In this document: piece after piece, positions 1 through 8,869 of the stretch
Position numbering within the stretch: the first letter of the stretch is position 1
Layout: each line of letters starts with the position of its first letter
NCBI RefSeq assembly: GCF_016518545.1
Contig: NZ_JACVTO010000008.1
Span: 124,001-188,000, forward strand
Reading direction: 5' to 3'
Length of the DNA stretch: 64,000 bases
Source: Pseudomonas sp. S30
GTDB taxonomy: Bacteria > Pseudomonadota > Gammaproteobacteria > Pseudomonadales > Pseudomonadaceae
Notes under the pieces: generated by a model
Seen by the model: the letters and a program-made list of their open reading frames with translations, nothing else
What the model was told of the DNA's origin: nothing
Databases searched by the model: none
Program-made: the position numbers and the translations under genes

Positions 1-2444
1 TCGTAGATATCGCCCCTGACCGTTACCGTCGGCAACCGGTCGCGGTGCCAGATCACACCCTCTTCGAAGCCGTATTCGAGCGTGGCGACCTGCGACAGCG
101 CCACGCTGCGACCGTTGTCGGTGGGCACCGCCAGACTGGCCAGGCTACCCAGATCACGGCGGGTTTCGGCAGTACCGCGCACGAGAATTTCGATCAGCTC
201 GTTGTCCTCGCGGTACTGGCTCACCGAAGAGCCGCTGAGCGCACTCTGCAGGAAGCTGGAGAGCTTGGCCGTGCTCACCCCCAGTGCACGGGCGCGGTCC
301 TGATCGATGGCCAGGAACACGGCCTTGCTGGGTTCCTCCCAGTCCAGGTGCACGTTGACCAGGTGCGGGTTGTCACGCACCTTCTCGGCCACCTCGCGCG
401 CCAGCGCCCGTACGGTGCCGATGTGCTCGCCCGTGAGACGAAACTGCACTGGATATCCCACGGGCGGACCGTTCTCCAGGCGTGTCACTCGCCAGCGCAG
501 GTCGGGGAAAGCCTCGTCGAGGGTGCCGATCGCCCAGTGCCGCAGGGCCTCGCGGTCCTCCAGGGACCGGGCCAGCACGACGAACTGGGCGAAGCTGGTG
601 GCGGGCAGTTGCTGGTCCAGCGGCAAGTAGTAGCGCGGCGAGCCGGTGCCGATGTAGGCCACGTAGTTGGCGATACCCGGCTGCTCCTTGAGCAGCGCCT
701 CGAGCCGCTGCACCTGCTCGGTGGTGTTGGCCAGCGAAGCGCCCTCGGCCAGCTTGAGGTCGATCATCAGCTCTGGCCGGGCCGAGGCCGGGAAGAACTG
801 CTGGGGCACGAACCGGAACAGCAGCAGGCTGCCGACGAAGGCGGCGAGCGTCAGCACGATCACCGTCTTGCGTCGCCTCACGCACCACCCCACCACTCGC
901 CGTACGCGCTGGTAGAAGGGCGTGGCATAAGGGTCGGCGGCGTGCGCGCCCTGCGTCCTGGAAAGATCCGGCAGCAGGCGCTCGCCCAGGTAGGGCACGA
1001 ACAGCACCGCGGCGACCCAGGACGCCAGCAGCGCGAGGGTGACCACCTGGAACAGCGAGCGGGTGTACTCGCCCGTGCTGCTGGCAGCGGTGGCGATGGG
1101 CAGGAAGCCGGCGGCGGTGATCAGGGTTCCGGTGAGCATCGGGAAGGCCGTACTCGACCAGGCGTAGCTGGCGGCCTTGAGCCGGTCGTAGCCCTGCTCC
1201 ATCTTGATCGCCATCATTTCCACGGCGATGATCGCATCGTCCACCAGCAGGCCCAGCGCCAGCACCAGCGCGCCCAGGGAGATCTTGTGCAGGCCGATGC
1301 CGAAGTAGTGCATGGCGGCGAAGGTCATGGCCAGCACCAGCGGAATCGCCAGTGCCACCACCAGCCCGGTGCGCAGCCCCAGGGAGAAGAAGCTCACCAG
1401 CAACACGATGGCCAAGGCTTCGGCCAGCACCTGCACGAACTCGCCGACACTCGCCTTCACCGCTGCCGGCTGGTCGGACACCTTGCGCAATTCCATGCCC
1501 ACCGGCAGGTCTCGGGCCAGGCGCGTGAACTCGTGCTGCAACGCCTTGCCCAGGGCGAGTATGTTGCCGCCTTCCTTCATCGACACGGCCAGGCCGATGG
1601 CGTCTTCGCCCATGAAACGCATGCGTGGCGCCGGGGGATCGTCGAAGCCGCGCTGCACCTGGGCGACATCGCCGATGCGCAACGTCCTGTCGCCCACCCG
1701 CAAGGGAAACTGACGGATCTGCTCGACGCTGTCGAAGCGGCCGCTGACCCGAAGCTGCAGCCGCTCGCTGGGGGTCTCGAAGAAGCCGGCGGTGCTCACC
1801 GCGTTCTGCTCCTGCAGCGCCTGCTGCACGGCCGCCAGGGACAGGCCCAGGGTGGCCAGCTTGGTATTGGACAACTCGATCCAGATCTTCTCGTCCTGCA
1901 GGCCCAGCAGCTCGACCTTGCCCACGTCCTGGACCCGTTGCAGCTGGATCTGGATGCGGTCGGCGTAGTCCTTGAGCACGGCATAGTCGAAACCTTCACC
2001 GCTCAAGGCATAGATGTTGCCGAAGGTGGTACCGAACTCGTCGTTGAAGAACGGGCCCTGGACTTCCGGCGGCAAGGTGTGGCGGATGTCCGCGATCTTC
2101 TTGCGAACCTGATACCAGAGCTCGGGAATGTCGGCAGACTCCAACGAATCGCGCGCCATGAAAGTGACCTGCGACTCCCCGGGGCGCGAGGATGAGACGA
2201 CCTTGTCGTACTCACCGGTCTCCATGAGGGTTTTCTCGATGCGCTCGGTGACCTGCCGGGCCACTTCTTCGGCCGTCGCTCCCGGCCACAGGGTGCGGAT
2301 CACCATGGCCTTGAAGGTGAAGGGCGGATCCTCGCTCTGCCCCAGCTTCGTGTAGGAAAGCGCGCCAATGGCCGCAAGCAAGATCATCAGGAACAGTACG
2401 ATCTGGCGATTGCGCAATGCCCAGGCGGAAAGATTGAACCCCAT
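1..2444 (-). CDS. RND-family efflux permease, 3' end beyond the window
   Basis: This is an inner-membrane proton-driven pump of the AcrB/MexB superfamily; about 814 codons are visible and the C-terminus lies off the left edge. Translation from the ATG at 2444 gives a first membrane helix (VLFLMILLAAIGALSY), the porter loop beginning GQSEDPPFTFK, and the TM4 signature GLLVDDAIIAVEM with the Asp pair used for proton relay. An AAGGAG-like site lies just upstream. It starts 6 nt after the adaptor stop codon, so the two are one operon. The SEDPPF loop resembles the subgroup that pairs with lipoprotein adaptors. Substrate unknown. No outer-membrane channel gene is visible; it may lie off the edge or be shared. 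Confidence 0.93.
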   Translation of the reverse strand, partial: MGFNLSAWALRNRQIVLFLMILLAAIGALSYTKLGQSEDPPFTFKAMVIRTLWPGATAEEVARQVTERIEKTLMETGEYDKVVSSSRPGESQVTFMARDSLESADIPELWYQVRKKIADIRHTLPPEVQGPFFNDEFGTTFGNIYALSGEGFDYAVLKDYADRIQIQLQRVQDVGKVELLGLQDEKIWIELSNTKLATLGLSLAAVQQALQEQNAVSTAGFFETPSERLQLRVSGRFDSVEQIRQFPLRVGDRTLRIGDVAQVQRGFDDPPAPRMRFMGEDAIGLAVSMKEGGNILALGKALQHEFTRLARDLPVGMELRKVSDQPAAVKASVGEFVQVLAEALAIVLLVSFFSLGLRTGLVVALAIPLVLAMTFAAMHYFGIGLHKISLGALVLALGLLVDDAIIAVEMMAIKMEQGYDRLKAASYAWSSTAFPMLTGTLITAAGFLPIATAASSTGEYTRSLFQVVTLALLASWVAAVLFVPYLGERLLPDLSRTQGAHAADPYATPFYQRVRRVVGWCVRRRKTVIVLTLAAFVGSLLLFRFVPQQFFPASARPELMIDLKLAEGASLANTTEQVQRLEALLKEQPGIANYVAYIGTGSPRYYLPLDQQLPATSFAQFVVLARSLEDREALRHWAIGTLDEAFPDLRWRVTRLENGPPVGYPVQFRLTGEHIGTVRALAREVAEKVRDNPHLVNVHLDWEEPSKAVFLAIDQDRARALGVSTAKLSSFLQSALSGSSVSQYREDNELIEILVRGTAETRRDLGSLASLAVPTDNGRSVALSQVATLEYGFEEGVIWHRDRLPTVTVRGDIY

Positions 2445-2450
2445 CCGGAC

Positions 2451-3548
2451 TTACTCCTTGGCCGCCAGGTGCACCCCTTGATTGCTGCGGTCCACCGGCC
2501 GCACCTGCTGCCCCTCGCGCAGCACGTGACCGCCGGCGGCGACCACCCAGTCGTCGGCCTGCAGCCCGGCGAGAACTGGCACACGTTCGGCGCCATAAGC
2601 GCCCAGTCGTACCGGCGCGCGTTGCACGCGGTTGTCCGGCCCCACTCGCCAGACATAGGCCTGCCCCTGCTCGGCGCTGACCGCCGATAGCGGCACGGCC
2701 AGCGACGCGCCTTGCCCCTCGGCGATGTACACCTTGGCACTCTGTCCCAATTGCGCTGGGCTCTGCGCCGAAGCGAAGGCCACTCGCGCGGCGAAGGTCC
2801 GCGAGCGCGGGTCGGCCGCTGGCGACAGCTCACGGATGCGCCCGGCCAGGCGCTGGCCCGGATGCGACCACAGCTCGACGCTGACCGGCTGGCCCACGGC
2901 GAACCGCGTGAACTGTTGCTCGGGCAGGCCGATGGCCACTTCCCGCTCGCCATCGACGGCCAGGGTGAACACGGTCTGACCGGCCGCCACCACCTGCCCG
3001 ACCTCCACCAGACGCTGGGCGACCACGCCGTCCTGGGGCGCACGGAGCACGGCGTAGGCCGCCTGGTTGCCCGCCACATCCATCTCGGCCTTGGCCTGCT
3101 TGAGACGCGCCAGCCCGGCGCGATACAGATTTTCGGCGTTGTCGTAGAGCGAATGGCTGACCATCTGCCGTTCGAACAGGCGCTGGTAGCGGTCGCGTTC
3201 GGCGCGTACCAGGGCCAGGTTGGCCTCGGCCGCAGCCAACTGCGCCCGGGTCGCGTCCAGCTGCAGGCGCACATCCTGCGGATCCAGCTCGGCCAGGGGC
3301 TGGTTGGCCTTGACCCGCTGCCCTTCTTCGACCAGGCGTTTGCTGACCTTCCCGGCGATACGAAACGCCAGCGCCGGCTCGAACCGGGCACGCACCTCGC
3401 CGGGGTAGCTCTCGGCAGCGGCCAGGGCGGCGCGCGGCTGGATCACCAACGCAGGACGCGGCGCCGGTGGCGCTGCCACCTCCGCGCTGCAGGCAGTGAG
3501 CAACAGGACACAGGCGAGCGGCACGGCAGGCAGTGCATGGCGCAACAT
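2451..3548 (-). CDS. RND efflux periplasmic adaptor lipoprotein
   Basis: This is a membrane-fusion (adaptor) subunit of 365 aa that bridges the RND pump to an outer-membrane channel. The N-terminus is a lipoprotein signal with lipobox LLTAC (Cys at about residue 20). A split biotinyl-lipoyl domain (AFRIAGKVSKRLVEEGQRV, later LRAPQDGVVAQRLVEVGQ) flanks an alpha-helical hairpin, followed by beta-barrel and membrane-proximal domains. I chose the ATG at 3548 because it follows a GGAAGG ribosome site and begins the signal peptide; an upstream in-frame ATG would add 42 unlikely residues. It is translated just before the permease and is divergent to a TetR gene. Confidence 0.92.
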   Translation of the reverse strand: MLRHALPAVPLACVLLLTACSAEVAAPPAPRPALVIQPRAALAAAESYPGEVRARFEPALAFRIAGKVSKRLVEEGQRVKANQPLAELDPQDVRLQLDATRAQLAAAEANLALVRAERDRYQRLFERQMVSHSLYDNAENLYRAGLARLKQAKAEMDVAGNQAAYAVLRAPQDGVVAQRLVEVGQVVAAGQTVFTLAVDGEREVAIGLPEQQFTRFAVGQPVSVELWSHPGQRLAGRIRELSPAADPRSRTFAARVAFASAQSPAQLGQSAKVYIAEGQGASLAVPLSAVSAEQGQAYVWRVGPDNRVQRAPVRLGAYGAERVPVLAGLQADDWVVAAGGHVLREGQQVRPVDRSNQGVHLAAKE

Positions 3549-3704
3549 GGTGGGTGACCCTTCCTTGGCGATTGACGAACAATAATTGAACCGATGGGTA
3601 TAATAAATCAGGGAACCGAAGCGGGGAAGCGGCTGCCACAGAGAAATCCCGATCGGCGCCTGGACTTCGTACAATGAGCGCCCCGTTCATCCATAAGGAC
3701 CGCA
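3549..3704. promoter_or_regulatory. Divergent promoter region, efflux operon / tetR
   Basis: This 156-bp intergenic region is notably AT-rich around 3570-3610 within GC-rich surroundings. It holds a perfect TATAAT on the plus strand at 3599-3604 and a short palindrome CAATAATTG near 3579-3587. TetR-type regulators usually bind palindromes between themselves and a divergent target, so the operator for both genes is most likely here. I could not pair the TATAAT with a convincing -35 box at 16-18 bp, so exact promoters are unassigned. Confidence 0.5.
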
Positions 3705-4370
3705 ATGCCCAACGATGCCCCTACCGGCCCCGGTCGGCCCAAGGATCAGACCAAGCGCCAGGCCATCCTCGACGCCGCCAAATCGCTGTTTCTAAGCCTT
3801 GGCTACGCCAACACCAGCATGGACGCGGTCGCAGCGGCAGCCGGTGTGTCCAAACTGACGGTGTACAGCCATTTCAACGACAAGCGAAGCCTGTTCGGTA
3901 CGGCGGTGATGGCCACCTGTCAGACGCAATTGCCCGACCTGATCTTCGAGCGGGCCGACGACGCGCCCCTCGACGAAACCCTGCTGAGCATAGCCCGTGG
4001 ATTCCAGGCGCTGATCAGCAGCGAGGAATCGGTGAAGCTGACTCGCCTGGTCATGGCGCTGGGCAGCCAGGATCCGCACCTGGGGCAGTGCTTCTACGAG
4101 GCCGGTCCGAAGCGGGTACTGGCCGGCATGGAGGGGCTGTTGCGCGATGCCCACCGCAAGGGCCTGCTGGATATCGCCTGCCCACGCACGGCGGCCGAGC
4201 AGTTCTTCAGCCTGCTCAAGGGCGCGCCGGACTACCGCTTGCTGCTCGGCTGCGCCCCGGCGCTGACCGGAGACGAGGCCGAGGCGCACCTGCAGGCGGT
4301 GGTCGAGCTGTTCGTACGGGGCTACCGCAGTGATCGCCGAGGCGCCGAACAGCGCCTGCCGGCATCTTGA
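3705..4370 (+). CDS. TetR/AcrR-family repressor, probable regulator of the adjacent RND pump
   Basis: The protein has 221 aa, a normal TetR length. The DNA-binding domain occupies about residues 16-62 (RQAILDAAKSLFLSLGYANT, then GVSKLTVYSHFNDKRSLF, the recognition helix). The remainder is helical ligand-binding sequence like the AefR/TetR C-terminal class. It is divergent to the adaptor/permease operon across 156 bp, the usual arrangement for a local efflux repressor. Its stop codon (4368-4370) directly abuts the stop of rsmJ on the other strand, leaving no room for an intrinsic terminator. Confidence 0.9.
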   Translation: MPNDAPTGPGRPKDQTKRQAILDAAKSLFLSLGYANTSMDAVAAAAGVSKLTVYSHFNDKRSLFGTAVMATCQTQLPDLIFERADDAPLDETLLSIARGFQALISSEESVKLTRLVMALGSQDPHLGQCFYEAGPKRVLAGMEGLLRDAHRKGLLDIACPRTAAEQFFSLLKGAPDYRLLLGCAPALTGDEAEAHLQAVVELFVRGYRSDRRGAEQRLPAS

Positions 4371-5159
4371 TCAGCCCTGCGCCTTGAGGGCCTTCTTCGG
4401 ATAGATGTCATAGCGGCTGGACTTGCCTTCCAGGCTATGGCTCGGTTTGGCACCTTCGATGATCGGCGCCTTGCGCGGGCGCTTGACCACTACCCGGTGG
4501 GAAGCCAGCGCCAGGGCGGCTTCGAGCAGCGCCGGGGCGTCCAGGTCGTCGCCGACCAGGGGCCTGAACACGCGCATTTCCTTTTTCACCAGCGCGCTCT
4601 TGTCCCGGTGCGGAAACATCGGATCGAGATAGATCACCTGCGGCGCCTCGCCCTGCCAGGCCTGCATGAGCGCGATGGCATTGCCGGTGAGCAGGGGCAT
4701 ACGCTCGACGATCGGCGCCACTTCGCCGTCGGCACGGCCTCGCGCCAGACCGTCTTCGAGCAACGCGGCGATCAGCGGCTGGCGCTCGATGAGGGTCATC
4801 TGGCAACCCAGGCTGGCCAGCACGAACGCATCCTTGCCCAGGCCCGCCGTGGCATCGAGCACCTGCGGCCGCACGCCTTGGGCGATGCCGACCGCCTTGG
4901 CGATCATCTGCCCGCTGCCGCCACCGAACAGACGCCGGTGTGCCGCCTGACCCTCGACGAAATCGACCCGCACAGGGCCCGGCGCCTGCGGCCCCAACTG
5001 CTGCAACTGCAGCCCCTCTGCGCCCACCTGCAAGGCGAACTGCGCGGTGTCGTCGTCCAGTGGCAACTGCAGACGCTGGGCCCATTGCTGGGCCTGCGCC
5101 TGGAACGAGGCGTCCAACGCCTCCACGCGGATCCCGCTGCCGTGTTCTTGCTCTGCCAT
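4371..5159 (-). CDS. rsmJ: 16S rRNA (guanine-1516-N2)-methyltransferase RsmJ
   Basis: RsmJ transfers a methyl group from SAM to N2 of G1516 in the small-subunit rRNA. The 262-aa protein carries SAM motif I ([10 protein letters not shown], residues 101-110), the acidic end of the next strand (LIERQP) and the catalytic-loop motif [11 protein letters not shown] (from residue 179), which is specific to the RsmJ/YhiQ family. The C-terminal segment [11 protein letters not shown] and SSRYDIY is also typical. It appears monocistronic and is convergent with the tetR gene with zero spacing. Confidence 0.95.
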   Translation of the reverse strand: MAEQEHGSGIRVEALDASFQAQAQQWAQRLQLPLDDDTAQFALQVGAEGLQLQQLGPQAPGPVRVDFVEGQAAHRRLFGGGSGQMIAKAVGIAQGVRPQVLDATAGLGKDAFVLASLGCQMTLIERQPLIAALLEDGLARGRADGEVAPIVERMPLLTGNAIALMQAWQGEAPQVIYLDPMFPHRDKSALVKKEMRVFRPLVGDDLDAPALLEAALALASHRVVVKRPRKAPIIEGAKPSHSLEGKSSRYDIYPKKALKAQG

Positions 5160-5253
5160 CCCACCCGTACTCGAAAAGATTAAGGAAACCCCGGCCTCGG
5201 CCGATAGATGCTCTATCCGCTATTCTGCCAGAGCCCAACGCGCGCGACTCGCC

Positions 5254-5877
5254 ATGTCAGAAACTCTCCCCATCGGCTTGACCTACTTGTCGCCTGTCGG
5301 CAACTACGGTCGGCAGAATTCCCAGGCCCTCGGTGGCGTCAGCCACCTGTGGCAGGATTTCTTCGCCCGCGCCATGGCCGAGCGCTCCGAGGACGAGCAG
5401 GACAGCTTCAGCCAGGCGCTGGGCCAGCAGGTCGACCGTGAAAGTGGCGAGCCCCTGGGCGGTGCCAAGGCCTTGGCGTTGATCGAAATCCAGCGCGCCT
5501 TGCCGGTGCAGGAGCAGGAAGTACGCCCTCCCGAGCCGCTGTTCCTGCCCAAGGCCGAGCTCGAAGCCCGCTTGCTGCCACCGGCGCCCGAGCCGTTCAG
5601 CGCCAGCGAACTGATCGCCCAACAGCGTCAGCTCGACCTGGACGGCAGCTGGCTGCGCCCGCAGGTGATGCGCCGGGGGCATCCTGCTCCGGCCCCTGGA
5701 CCGGCGCCTTCGCCCCGCCCCCTGCACCTGCCCATCGCCGAGCTGGAGCCGGCGCTGCTCGAACCCGCAGCCGAACCGTTCGACGAGACCACCCTGGCCC
5801 GGCAACAGCACGACCTGGCCTTCGACGTGCAGTGGGCTCGTCCGGTGGTGTTGAACAACGTGCGCGCCTGCGCCTGA
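5254..5877 (+). CDS. Hypothetical protein with two internal repeats
   Basis: This 207-aa protein matches no family I can name. The start at ATG 5254 is chosen because the upstream extension in frame is antisense to rsmJ and looks non-coding. Residues 94-139 and 155-200 are clearly related copies sharing the pattern PLxLPxAELExxLLxPAxEPF, then LxxQQxxLxxDxxWxRPxV; a Pro/Ala linker separates them. Residues 1-90 are unrelated to the repeats (begins MSETLPIGLTYL). No signal peptide or membrane segment is seen, so it is probably cytoplasmic. Its stop is 1 nt from the convergent extensin-like gene. Confidence 0.8.
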   Translation: MSETLPIGLTYLSPVGNYGRQNSQALGGVSHLWQDFFARAMAERSEDEQDSFSQALGQQVDRESGEPLGGAKALALIEIQRALPVQEQEVRPPEPLFLPKAELEARLLPPAPEPFSASELIAQQRQLDLDGSWLRPQVMRRGHPAPAPGPAPSPRPLHLPIAELEPALLEPAAEPFDETTLARQQHDLAFDVQWARPVVLNNVRACA

Positions 5878-5878
5878 A

Positions 5879-6571
5879 TCAGCGACAGGCGCGCCAGGGT
5901 CCCATGTCCAGGTGAAAGTGGTTGGCGTGGGCCGCGTTGTAGTCCGGACCGAGCACAGTGTTGAAACTCACGCACGCCGCATCGCGCACTTCGCGCAGGA
6001 ACTGCGCCTTGGCGCCGTTTCCCTGCCAGTCGCGGGCGAGCACGATGCGCTGGCCGTCCTCGAGGCGAAAACCGCTGATGTCCAGCGCGTTGGCCGTGGC
6101 GTGCTGGCTGCGCCGGCCCTGTTGACGGTGATACACGTTGCGGCAGGCGAAGCTGCCGACGTGATCCACCTGCGTCACCGGCTGGCCGAAGGCACGCTGG
6201 GCCGCCGGTTGCAGGCCGTGAATTTCGAACAGTGCGTAGGCCACCGCCAGGGGACAACTGGCCAGGAAGCTGCTGCTCAGGCGCGTCTGGGCCCCGCTTT
6301 GCACGCGCCACACGTTGCTCAATGGACAATCGGCCCCAGGGCTGCTGTCGGCCTGCTCGCGATAGCGCATCCCGGAGGTGCGCAGGGTCTGCTGGCACAA
6401 CGCTGGATCATCGCGCAGGCGCGACAGTTTCCAGGCCGTTAGCAGGTTAGGCGGCTGACGCACATCCAGCGGCGCCCAGGGATTCCATTGCATGGGTGGC
6501 CGCCATCCCAGGTGCCAGGCCTGGACGCCTGCCAGCAGCAGGCCGCAGAGCACCAGCGCGAACAGGCGCAC
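5879..6571 (-). CDS. Extensin-like C-terminal-domain protein (putative metallo-carboxypeptidase fold)
   Basis: The 230-aa protein has an N-terminal signal or anchor helix (about residues 2-18) and then an extensin-like domain (PF06904 type). The key motifs are HATANALDISGF (His157, Asp164) and HANHFHLDMG (His215/His218/His220), which resemble the zinc-ligand pattern of LAS/M15-like peptidases; this suggests a periplasmic role on peptidoglycan, but that is inference. Six cysteines after the helix fit an exported disulfide-bearing protein. The start codon is GTG at 6571, only 6 nt after the stop of the PEP-mutase-like gene, so the two are co-transcribed. Confidence 0.85.
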   Translation of the reverse strand: MRLFALVLCGLLLAGVQAWHLGWRPPMQWNPWAPLDVRQPPNLLTAWKLSRLRDDPALCQQTLRTSGMRYREQADSSPGADCPLSNVWRVQSGAQTRLSSSFLASCPLAVAYALFEIHGLQPAAQRAFGQPVTQVDHVGSFACRNVYHRQQGRRSQHATANALDISGFRLEDGQRIVLARDWQGNGAKAQFLREVRDAACVSFNTVLGPDYNAAHANHFHLDMGPWRACR

Positions 6572-6577
6572 GGCCTG

Positions 6578-7408
6578 TCAGCGGCGCAGCAGGTCGTTGA
6601 GGTCAGCGAAGGGCAAGGTCTGCTCGGCGTAGCTGAACGTGCCCTGCTCGCGAATTTCCAGCGCCGCGCGCTGGAAGGCGCCCAATGCAGCGCGGGCCAG
6701 GGAAGAACCCACACTGATGCGCCGCACGCCCAGGTCCTGCAACTGATTCACGCCCAATGGCACGCCCGCCAGACCCATCAGGACGTTCACCGGCGTGGGT
6801 GCCACCGCCTGCACCACCGCACGTACCTCTTCGGCGGTTCGCAGACCCGGTGCATACAGTACATCGGCTCCGGCCGCAGCGAACGCCTGCAGACGAGCGA
6901 TGGTGTCGTCCAGGTCCAGGCGTCCATGCAGCAGGTTCTCGGCACGGGCACAGAGGGTGAAGGGAAACGCCAGGCTGCGTGCGGCCTGCACCGCCGCCCT
7001 CACCCGCTCGACCGCCTGACCGAGGTCGTAGATGGGGGCGTCGGGCCGACCCGTGGCGTCTTCGATCGAGGCGCCGACCAGCCCCACCTCGGCCGCACGC
7101 AGAATGGCTGCGGCGCAGGCCTGCGGTTCATCGCCATAGCCGTTCTCCAGATCGCCGGACACCGGCAGCGCCGTTGCATCGACGATGCCGCGGGCATTGT
7201 CCAGCACTTCATCGAGGCTCAGTGCGCCCTCCGCATCCGGCCTGCCAAGGCTGAAAGCCAGGCCGGCACTGGTGGTTCCCAGGGCTTCGAAACCCAGCGC
7301 GGCGAGCATACGTGCCGATCCGGCATCCCAGGGGTTGGCCATGACGAAAGCACCCTCACGCGCATGCAGCGCCTTGAAGGACTCGGCTCGCAGGGTTTGC
7401 ACATCCAT
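6578..7408 (-). CDS. Isocitrate lyase / PEP phosphonomutase-family protein
   Basis: This is a 276-aa TIM-barrel enzyme of the PEP mutase/ICL superfamily. Visible features are NPWDAGSARMLAALGF (residues 25-40), the Mg-binding SGDLENGYGD (Asp86, Glu88) and GASIEDATG (Glu116, Asp117). The KKCGH catalytic-cysteine motif of true isocitrate lyases is absent. Such proteins in Pseudomonas are usually of unknown substrate, possibly oxaloacetate hydrolase- or carboxyphosphoenolpyruvate-type. Start ATG 7408 has GGAGATG upstream; a longer in-frame start was rejected because its extra 42 residues look random. It leads a two-gene operon with the extensin-like gene. Confidence 0.88.
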   Translation of the reverse strand: MDVQTLRAESFKALHAREGAFVMANPWDAGSARMLAALGFEALGTTSAGLAFSLGRPDAEGALSLDEVLDNARGIVDATALPVSGDLENGYGDEPQACAAAILRAAEVGLVGASIEDATGRPDAPIYDLGQAVERVRAAVQAARSLAFPFTLCARAENLLHGRLDLDDTIARLQAFAAAGADVLYAPGLRTAEEVRAVVQAVAPTPVNVLMGLAGVPLGVNQLQDLGVRRISVGSSLARAALGAFQRAALEIREQGTFSYAEQTLPFADLNDLLRR

Positions 7409-7579
7409 GATCACATCTCCGGCAGGGTCTAGAGGGGCATTGGGCTGTGTGCGAAGGATATCCGCATTCGCCGGTGCGACGTTGAACGGGAGTGCGATCA
7501 ACTCATGTCCGTCCTCACACGTGCCCGATCGCATCGCCTCGGCTTGCCGAACGTGGTGCAGGTACCTTTCAGACAGACC

Positions 7580-8449
7580 CTAGAGCAGGTCCAGTTGTTC
7601 GATCTCGGGCGCACGCGGCAGCTCCGGCAAGGCCGCCAGACCCGGCAGACGCGCCATCAGGCGTTGGTGAAAGCGCTGTGCCAAGGCGGCGGCCAGGTAG
7701 TTGTCCGCCGTGTGCAGAAAGATGTAGGGACGCCGGCCCGCTTCGATCCACTCGGCGAGCTTGTCCACCCAAGGCGTGAGAAACGGCTCGTTGGCCGCCA
7801 ACTCCGGATGCCCGATGAAGCGTACCTGTGGCGTGTCGCTGAAGGCGGCGGGCCTGGGCGGCACCTTGGGTTTCTTGGACTGGGCATGCAGCACTTCGGG
7901 TGACCGCGAAGTGCAACTGAACAGCGCCCGTGGATCGAGGCAGATCCGCTCGACGTCATGGGCAAGCAGCAGCCGGTTCAGCGCCCGTTCTTCCTCGCCG
8001 CGGGCGAAAAAGGCGTCGTGGCGCACCTCTACGGCCAGCGGCACGCCGACCTGTTCGATGAACTGGCTCAGCTCTGCCAACCGTCCTGGTCCGAAGGAGG
8101 CCGGCAATTGCAGCCAGTAAGGCGCCACCCGTGCGCCCAGCGGCGCCATCAGCCGAGTGAAGTCGGCCGCCGACTCCAGTTGCCCACGCAGATCATCGCA
8201 GTGGCTGACTTCACGGGGAAACTTGGCGGTGAAGCGGAAATCCGCCGGCATCACCTGCGCCCAGCGCTCCACGGTGGTGGCTGCAGGACGGGCATAAAAG
8301 GTGGTGTTGCCTTCCACCGCATTGAAGACCTGGCAATACAGGCCGAGGAAATCGTGGGTGCGCGAATCGGCAGGATAGAGGTAGTCACGCCAGGCGTTTT
8401 CGCTCCAGGACGGGCAACCAAGGTGATAAGGCAGCGGCGATGGGGTCAT
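7580..8449 (-). CDS. DUF72 (YecE-family) protein
   Basis: The 289-aa protein is of the DUF72/YecE family, a TIM-barrel-like fold of unknown biochemical role. Family signatures visible are LGCPSWSENAWRDYLYP near the N-terminus, VFNAVEGNTTFYARP (from about residue 41), FRFTAKFPREVSH, and the C-terminal YIFLHTADNYLA. It ends 131 bp upstream of the ICL-like gene start and begins 3 nt after the stop of the small hypothetical gene, so it is probably co-transcribed with that gene. Confidence 0.88.
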   Translation of the reverse strand: MTPSPLPYHLGCPSWSENAWRDYLYPADSRTHDFLGLYCQVFNAVEGNTTFYARPAATTVERWAQVMPADFRFTAKFPREVSHCDDLRGQLESAADFTRLMAPLGARVAPYWLQLPASFGPGRLAELSQFIEQVGVPLAVEVRHDAFFARGEEERALNRLLLAHDVERICLDPRALFSCTSRSPEVLHAQSKKPKVPPRPAAFSDTPQVRFIGHPELAANEPFLTPWVDKLAEWIEAGRRPYIFLHTADNYLAAALAQRFHQRLMARLPGLAALPELPRAPEIEQLDLL

Positions 8450-8452
8450 CGC

Positions 8453-8740
8453 TCAAATGTACAGGTCCAGACCGAGCACTTCCATCTCCCAGTCACTGAA
8501 ACCGGCGGTACTCAGATAGCTGGCCAAGGCAGTAGCCGTTCGACGATCGCGGGCCCGCGGAAAGATCATGTCCTGTTGCCGGGCGGGCAGGCCTGCACTG
8601 CGGCGCTGGGCACGGGCCACCTGTTCGGCTTCGCCGTCCTCGATCAGCTGCGCGTCTTCGATCGACTCGTCACGCACCGGCCCCTTGCGCGGGGCGCGCT
8701 TGACCGGATAGGACTGTGGGGAGAAACCGTCGATGCGCAT
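8453..8740 (-). CDS. Small conserved-type hypothetical protein
   Basis: This 95-aa protein has no motif I recognise. It has a basic N-terminal half (SYPVKRAPRKGPVRDE), a charged middle, and a hydrophobic C-terminus (ASYLSTAGFSDWEMEVLGLDLYI). It has no signal peptide or membrane helix. The coding call rests on tight packing with the DUF72 gene (3 nt) and natural amino-acid composition. The 130 bp between its start and the tsaB stop contain no other gene. Confidence 0.7.
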   Translation of the reverse strand: MRIDGFSPQSYPVKRAPRKGPVRDESIEDAQLIEDGEAEQVARAQRRSAGLPARQQDMIFPRARDRRTATALASYLSTAGFSDWEMEVLGLDLYI

Positions 8741-8869
8741 GGCGATGCACTCAGAAGCAGTGATGGCAATCTAGCAGCATCCGGCTTTCATCACCAATGC
8801 GCCCGTGATAACTGGACCACAGTTTCGCGCAAATGTTTATCTCCAACCGCACTAGCCGACGAAGGGCAA

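Noticed and set aside
45..2195. A 716-codon open frame on the plus strand
   Set aside because: It is antisense to the RND permease and its His/Gln/Arg/Gly-rich composition is that of a GC-driven shadow frame.
3599..3604. Perfect TATAAT as the tetR promoter
   Set aside because: No -35 element at 16-18 bp; the nearest TTGACG is 21 bp away. Kept only as part of the regulatory region.
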